A stretch of 64,000 nucleotides of DNA from Strobilurus pachycystidiatus (taxonomy: Eukaryota; Basidiomycota; Agaricomycetes; Agaricales; Physalacriaceae). Within the stretch, counting starts at the first letter, position 1. Each line of letters starts with the position of its first letter. Below the pieces are notes generated by a model, which did not search any database, was not told where the DNA came from, and saw only the letters and a list, made by a program, of their open reading frames with translations. Made by a program: the position numbers and the translations under genes. Of the stretch, positions 60,201 through 64,000 are shown piece after piece. The stretch is from assembly GCA_019915135.1 (NCBI GenBank), contig JAHLMK010000008.1, positions 1 to 64,000 of the forward strand, given 5' to 3'.

Positions 60201-62010
60201 AATGTACATGGCGTTTGAGTGTTGATCCGGACTTAAAAGGAATACAATGAGATTTCAAGTAGTGAAACTGATAGATGACTCACGGAGGGCACTGTTCCAT
60301 CAAACGACGTACGCCCATATCAGCCTTTGTGGCCAACGATCCAGAATGTCGAAGGTAGTTAAGGACCACGTCACGCAAGTTGCGGAGCGGGGAACCCTCG
60401 TCTTGATAACCGGGAATCCAAGTGAGCTTCCTGAGCTTGGCCACAGCATCCCGGGACTTGCGTTCTTCCACAAACAGAGTTGACCATGCGTTGTTGTTGA
60501 TCCAGATGTGTGTGTCGTGTTGTGAGTCTGGAGCAAGAAGGATGTCGTGCTCAGCGGAGGGACGTACAATATGGCGGTTGACCAGTTCCGATAGTTTCGT
60601 CCGATCCCGAGGCTTCTGGAAGATATCGACCGGGAAATAGCGAACATGGGGCGGGTTAAAGAGGGTTTGATAATGAGAAACCGCCTGGATAAGCTCCTTT
60701 GCAGGCTGCTTTCGATCGGCATGGCGCGTAGACACGTGAACTCTGCAAGAGTCGTAGGTGCCACGGATATAGCCACACACCGAGCACTGATATCCATCCT
60801 TCTCTAATGCAAGACCCTGGACAGGTGGGCCGGAGGGTTCAATGAAGGGCACATCTGAAGAGGCCTGACACAAAGTGAAACGTTCAACCAAGTGATCGAG
60901 TTCGGCATCACACTTGGGCAGGGTGACACCGGGAATGTGGCCATTGGCGTGTTTCCATGCATGAGAAGGTAGAACAGAGATTCCACACTTCAAACAGATG
61001 ATGAGTCGGAGCTCCGTATGAACACACATGTTGGGGAGGAAGTCCAGAGGGCGCAGATAGTCCGTGTCGGGATTAAGACGAATACCAGTTGTGGTGGGCT
61101 GAGGAACAGGCTCACTGTCCACATCCATACCATCATTGGTGGGCGACATGGGATCATCACCATCTGAGGATTGCTCCGGCGACGAGTTCAAAGAATACAC
61201 GTCCTGGGCTACAACTACAGGAGTTGCAGCTGCAGACCGCAAAGCGAAGAGTCTAAGAGGCTTGGGAGCGAGTGGGGACGGTGTATTCATACTTGCCGGT
61301 GGAGGTGTTGCGACGGACTCCCGAGTAGAGAAGAGGATGCTCGGTTCGGGATACGGATGGTGACGAGAGGAACTGCGAGAAGCAATTCGACTTGGACGAG
61401 TGGTCAAGGAATCACTGGGGCATGGGCAGCCAGAGGAATAGGAGCCCTGGAGGGCGAGACCGGAGTGCTAGCACGACCTCGGCGAGCAGGACTGCGTCTG
61501 GCGCTAATATGACCAGGCATAGTCCCAAAGGCACCCGGAGTGTGAGGGCGAACGGGCGAGGAACCGAAGAGACTGTGGAGACCGGGAGACGAAGGGGAAA
61601 GCGATTGAGCGTCATCCGCATCAGAGACAGAAGGATTGGCGAGCAACTCAAAGTATTCCTCCCTCTCCTTGTCGGTGTACTTGGTGATAAAGCCCGGTTG
61701 GTGACTGCTGTCAAAGTGCTTGCGCAGCACCTCAAAATCGTGGAACCGTTCATTGCACAAGAGGTCGGGACAGGTGACTTGATCCGTTAGAGGGTTGCGC
61801 TCCAAGATACGATGATGGCCAGGTACTATATTCATGTCAACAATGAAAACCTGACCCTATAAGCGTTGATGTATCAGTACACACCAATGATAGGTTCCGT
61901 GAAGACGAGGTAGGACGGGTCGTGCCGGCCCCGGAGGTGACGGTTATAGCGACTTTCAGTCACAGGATCGCCACAGATCTCACACTTCTTTTTGCGCGTC
62001 CTAGATTGGG
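57230..62010 (-). pseudogene. Zinc-finger/OrsD - tyrosine-recombinase-like - RecQ helicase gene, copy 2 (3' truncated)
   Basis: Exons on the minus strand are about 61995-61885, 61825-60284, 60231-59797, 59752-58276, 58006-57438 and 57384-57230, with most phases joining. Domains in order: C2H2 finger (CEICGDPVTESRYNRH), second C2H2 (CPDLLCNERFHDF), Ser/Pro/Arg linker, OrsD-type Cys/His region (LRLIICLKCGISVLP), third C2H2 (CSVCGYIRG...H), helical region, and a recombinase-like core with HIRPTESRLATVL, HTWRQHTVEI and AGHSANIRARFYAI. An SF2 helicase start follows, with Walker A LPTGAGKS and, in the last exon, MCDEAHQII. It is broken three ways: a net 10-bp deletion near 61405 shifts the frame, a stop lies near 57290, and the array at 57230 removes the rest of the helicase. 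Telomere-linked RecQ genes of fungi are the nearest known class. Confidence 0.7.
58045..58180. repeat. GCACAGCCAC mini-repeats (intronic, tandem)
   Basis: Three tandem copies of a ~48-bp unit (GCACAGCCACAAAAAATTC, then TGGCAGAAATTTGGCCTGC and ATAGCCACGT) lie within the intron between the recombinase-like and helicase exons (58007-58275). They stretch that intron to about 270 bp. Confidence 0.8.
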
Positions 62011-62189
62011 TACTGGTCAGAAAACGTCATGTTGAAGTAAGAAAAGACGCACATTGAAGACACAGACGATGAGCAAAGCTTTGTTGAAAAAAGTCCCAAA
62101 TAGGAAGGTGGTGGTAAGAGGTCAAGATGTAAATTACTCTGGTCCATCAAAAGGGAGTTGCCATATTAGTCTACATCATGTGACCAGTA

Positions 62190-62310
62190 CACAGCCATCC
62201 AAATTTCTGGCGGAATTTTGGCCTGCACAGCCACGGCCAGGATTTCTGGCAGAATTTTGGCCTGCACAGCCACCTCAGGTTCTGCTAGAATTTTTTTTAG
62301 CTGCGCATAT
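62190..62310. repeat. GCACAGCCAC mini-repeats (upstream of gene)
   Basis: Two to three copies of the same unit (ATTTCTGGCAGAATTTTGGC, then CTGCACAGCCAC), upstream of the helicase-family gene in the same position as those at 18113-18465 relative to copy 1. Confidence 0.75.
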
Positions 62311-62454
62311 GTACTATGTGATGAGTGCTATAAAAACATTGTTCTTGGTTGTCTGAGACACAATTAAGTGGGAAAACCATGCATTAACATGTAATTTGTA
62401 CAAAGAGTAAGTTGTTGTCGTATACGAGTACAAGCTTGGTACTGTATCATACGG

Positions 62455-63184
62455 CATGGGGGCCGGGCCAAAACTCATTTAGCACATTCATATAGCTAGT
62501 ACAAGCATATCATACATACATTTCGAGTCCCGAGGAGGTGCCCTGCATTGGCACCAGCTGCCGGTATTAGTGCGCAAGCAAAGATGTCAACGGTGGCGGC
62601 CGACCGGATATTGTAATGACCTCAAACCTGTTTTCCCACTCTTCTATATGTATTTAGGACTGGCCCCAGAAGAGTTTGGGTTCCGACAATGTGTGGGGAC
62701 AAAGCTGGTCTATGTCGTCGTGGTGCCACAGCAGCCGAGGGCCTTGCGGTCCGGGGGCCGGGCTTAAACTTCTTGGGCACATTTATATAGCTAATACAGG
62801 CATATTATACATACATTCCGAGTCCCGAGGAGGTGCGCTGCACTGGCACCAGCTGCCAGTATTAGTGCGCAAGCAAAGATGTCAACGGTGGCGGCCGCAC
62901 GGATATTGTATGACCACGAAACCTTTTTCCCCACCCTCCCCCAACCCTAAAGGACTGGCCCCAGCAAGGATTAGGCCTATCCGATGTGTGGGGGCGGAGC
63001 TGGATCCGGCTGTCCCGGTACCGGAACCAAAGAAGCAGCTGTAACTCGGGAACGAGCGAGAGTGCCGCCTAGCTGTTTCGGGACAGTGATCCTGACCCTA
63101 AAAGGGTGCGGCCCCCGGAACGTTCCTGGAAATCGGGAGTGCAAAGCGTAATGTGCTGCAGATTACGCCCGCTTATAGGTATAG
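62455..63184 (+). repeat. HTE with two ~295-bp monomers and hairpin end
   Basis: Monomer starts (GGGGGCCGGG) are at 62458 and 62753. The tail is closely similar to the short HTEs at the left of the window up to CCTGACCCTAAAAGGGTGCG. It then ends with the palindrome type of the 18477-19801 copy (GCGTAAT at 63146-63152, ATTACGC at 63162-63168) and the constant TTATAGGTATAG at 63184. Confidence 0.8.
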
Positions 63185-64000
63185 GCGAGCTCATCCTAAG
63201 TGCGACACCTCCTTCAAATAGTCAACACACCTCACCCTCGCCACAGCTCTCTTCACACCACTGAAAGACTCCCCTCACCCTCTCCTAGCCCGTTCAAACC
63301 GAGCGTGACCCCCCTAGCCCTCCGTATGTACGTACGTACACACATCATACGTACGCTTGACTCAAAGTGAAAGCAAGCCACACGTATGCAAAACACATCT
63401 CACCCTCGCCACGGCACAGATAGAACGTCTTTACACTACTTAGACACTCTCATCCTCGCCACAGCACAAGACGGAACACCTTTACACGACCGAGACACTG
63501 CCCTCAACCGTGCGCGACTTTCTCAAGAAGACAGCGTGAGTGCACGGACCCCTAACCCTCCGTAGATGGCTCAAACGCGCATCTGAGTCAATGTGAGTTG
63601 AGACTATGCGTCGAGAATTACCGTCCGATAGACGTCGATGACCTGTAGACGGATACTCAACGTCGTCGTGCTTGCGTTGACCGCATTGCACACACAACTG
63701 TCACACTTGACGCTGAGAGCGTGCAATCCGAGTTCTGTCAATCGCTCTTTTGTTGCCATTCTCGTGTCTCTCAAGTCAAGTTGCCAGTCTCGCCCGTACA
63801 TTCTCACTTGCACACACAGCGTCTGTTGCTACCGTCACTGACCCGACACAGTCAAACCACAAGTCCAGCGCCGCCGACGCCACTTCCCGACCCAAGCATG
63901 CTACGCCAAAGTTGTTCAGAGTCTGCAGGCAATTGAAGACACACTGCGTGTGCCACGTCTTTTATGTGCATGAAAACAGTATGTTTTCCCCATTCAGTCT
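63185..64000. other. Right end of window, no gene recognised
   Basis: The sequence is rich in CTCACCCTCGCCACAGC-like motifs, repeated irregularly at about 63230, 63400 and 63450, and GTACGTACGTACACACATC near 63330. Frames are short and not protein-like. Confidence 0.5.

Overview
The window looks like an Agaricomycete (mushroom-type basidiomycete) chromosome segment. It has short GT-AG introns of about 45-60 bp, single-copy eukaryotic housekeeping genes (DNA primase small subunit, an RTC4-domain protein), F-box genes, JmjC/cupin-type gene paralogues, and Ty3-like gag and subtelomere-type RecQ helicase genes of the kind common in these fungi. No RNA gene, CRISPR array or bacterial-type operon was recognised.

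Layout. 1-15338 is a mosaic of nearly identical tandem repeats. It holds an A-repeat with a fixed right end, a hairpin-terminated element (HTE) with a fixed right end, and two tandem 3.77-kb units that each carry a gag-protease retrotransposon fragment on the minus strand. 15339-18000 is a truncated copy of a large minus-strand gene (zinc fingers/OrsD domain, then a tyrosine-recombinase-like core, then a RecQ-type helicase). An HTE array follows at 18477-19801, and its right end is read through as the C-terminus of a 2OG-Fe(II)-oxygenase-like gene (19731-21966).

22248-43713 is the gene-rich core: DNA primase small subunit (PRI1), an F-box gene, then a 2821-bp inverted repeat (26650-29470 and 36565-39385) around a 7.1-kb segment with a JmjC-like gene, an RTC4-like gene and a coiled-coil hypothetical. 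Two complete and two half copies of one JmjC-like gene family lie across the repeat arms. This is best explained by an inversion that duplicated its breakpoint. Two copies of a 473-bp hAT-like MITE with perfect 8-bp target duplications sit in an intron of the JmjC gene and inside an F-box-like gene, which it breaks.

43714-53540 is mostly gene-poor, apart from two tandem paralogous unknown genes (47391-49456 and 49558-51851). 53540-57230 is a 57-bp-period minisatellite that cuts off the second, longer zinc-finger/recombinase/helicase gene (57230-62010). That gene is again followed by the same small palindromic repeats and another HTE (62455-63184). The repeated block (helicase gene, GCACAGCCAC repeats, HTE with a terminal hairpin) is the most interesting candidate for an undescribed mobile or subtelomeric system.
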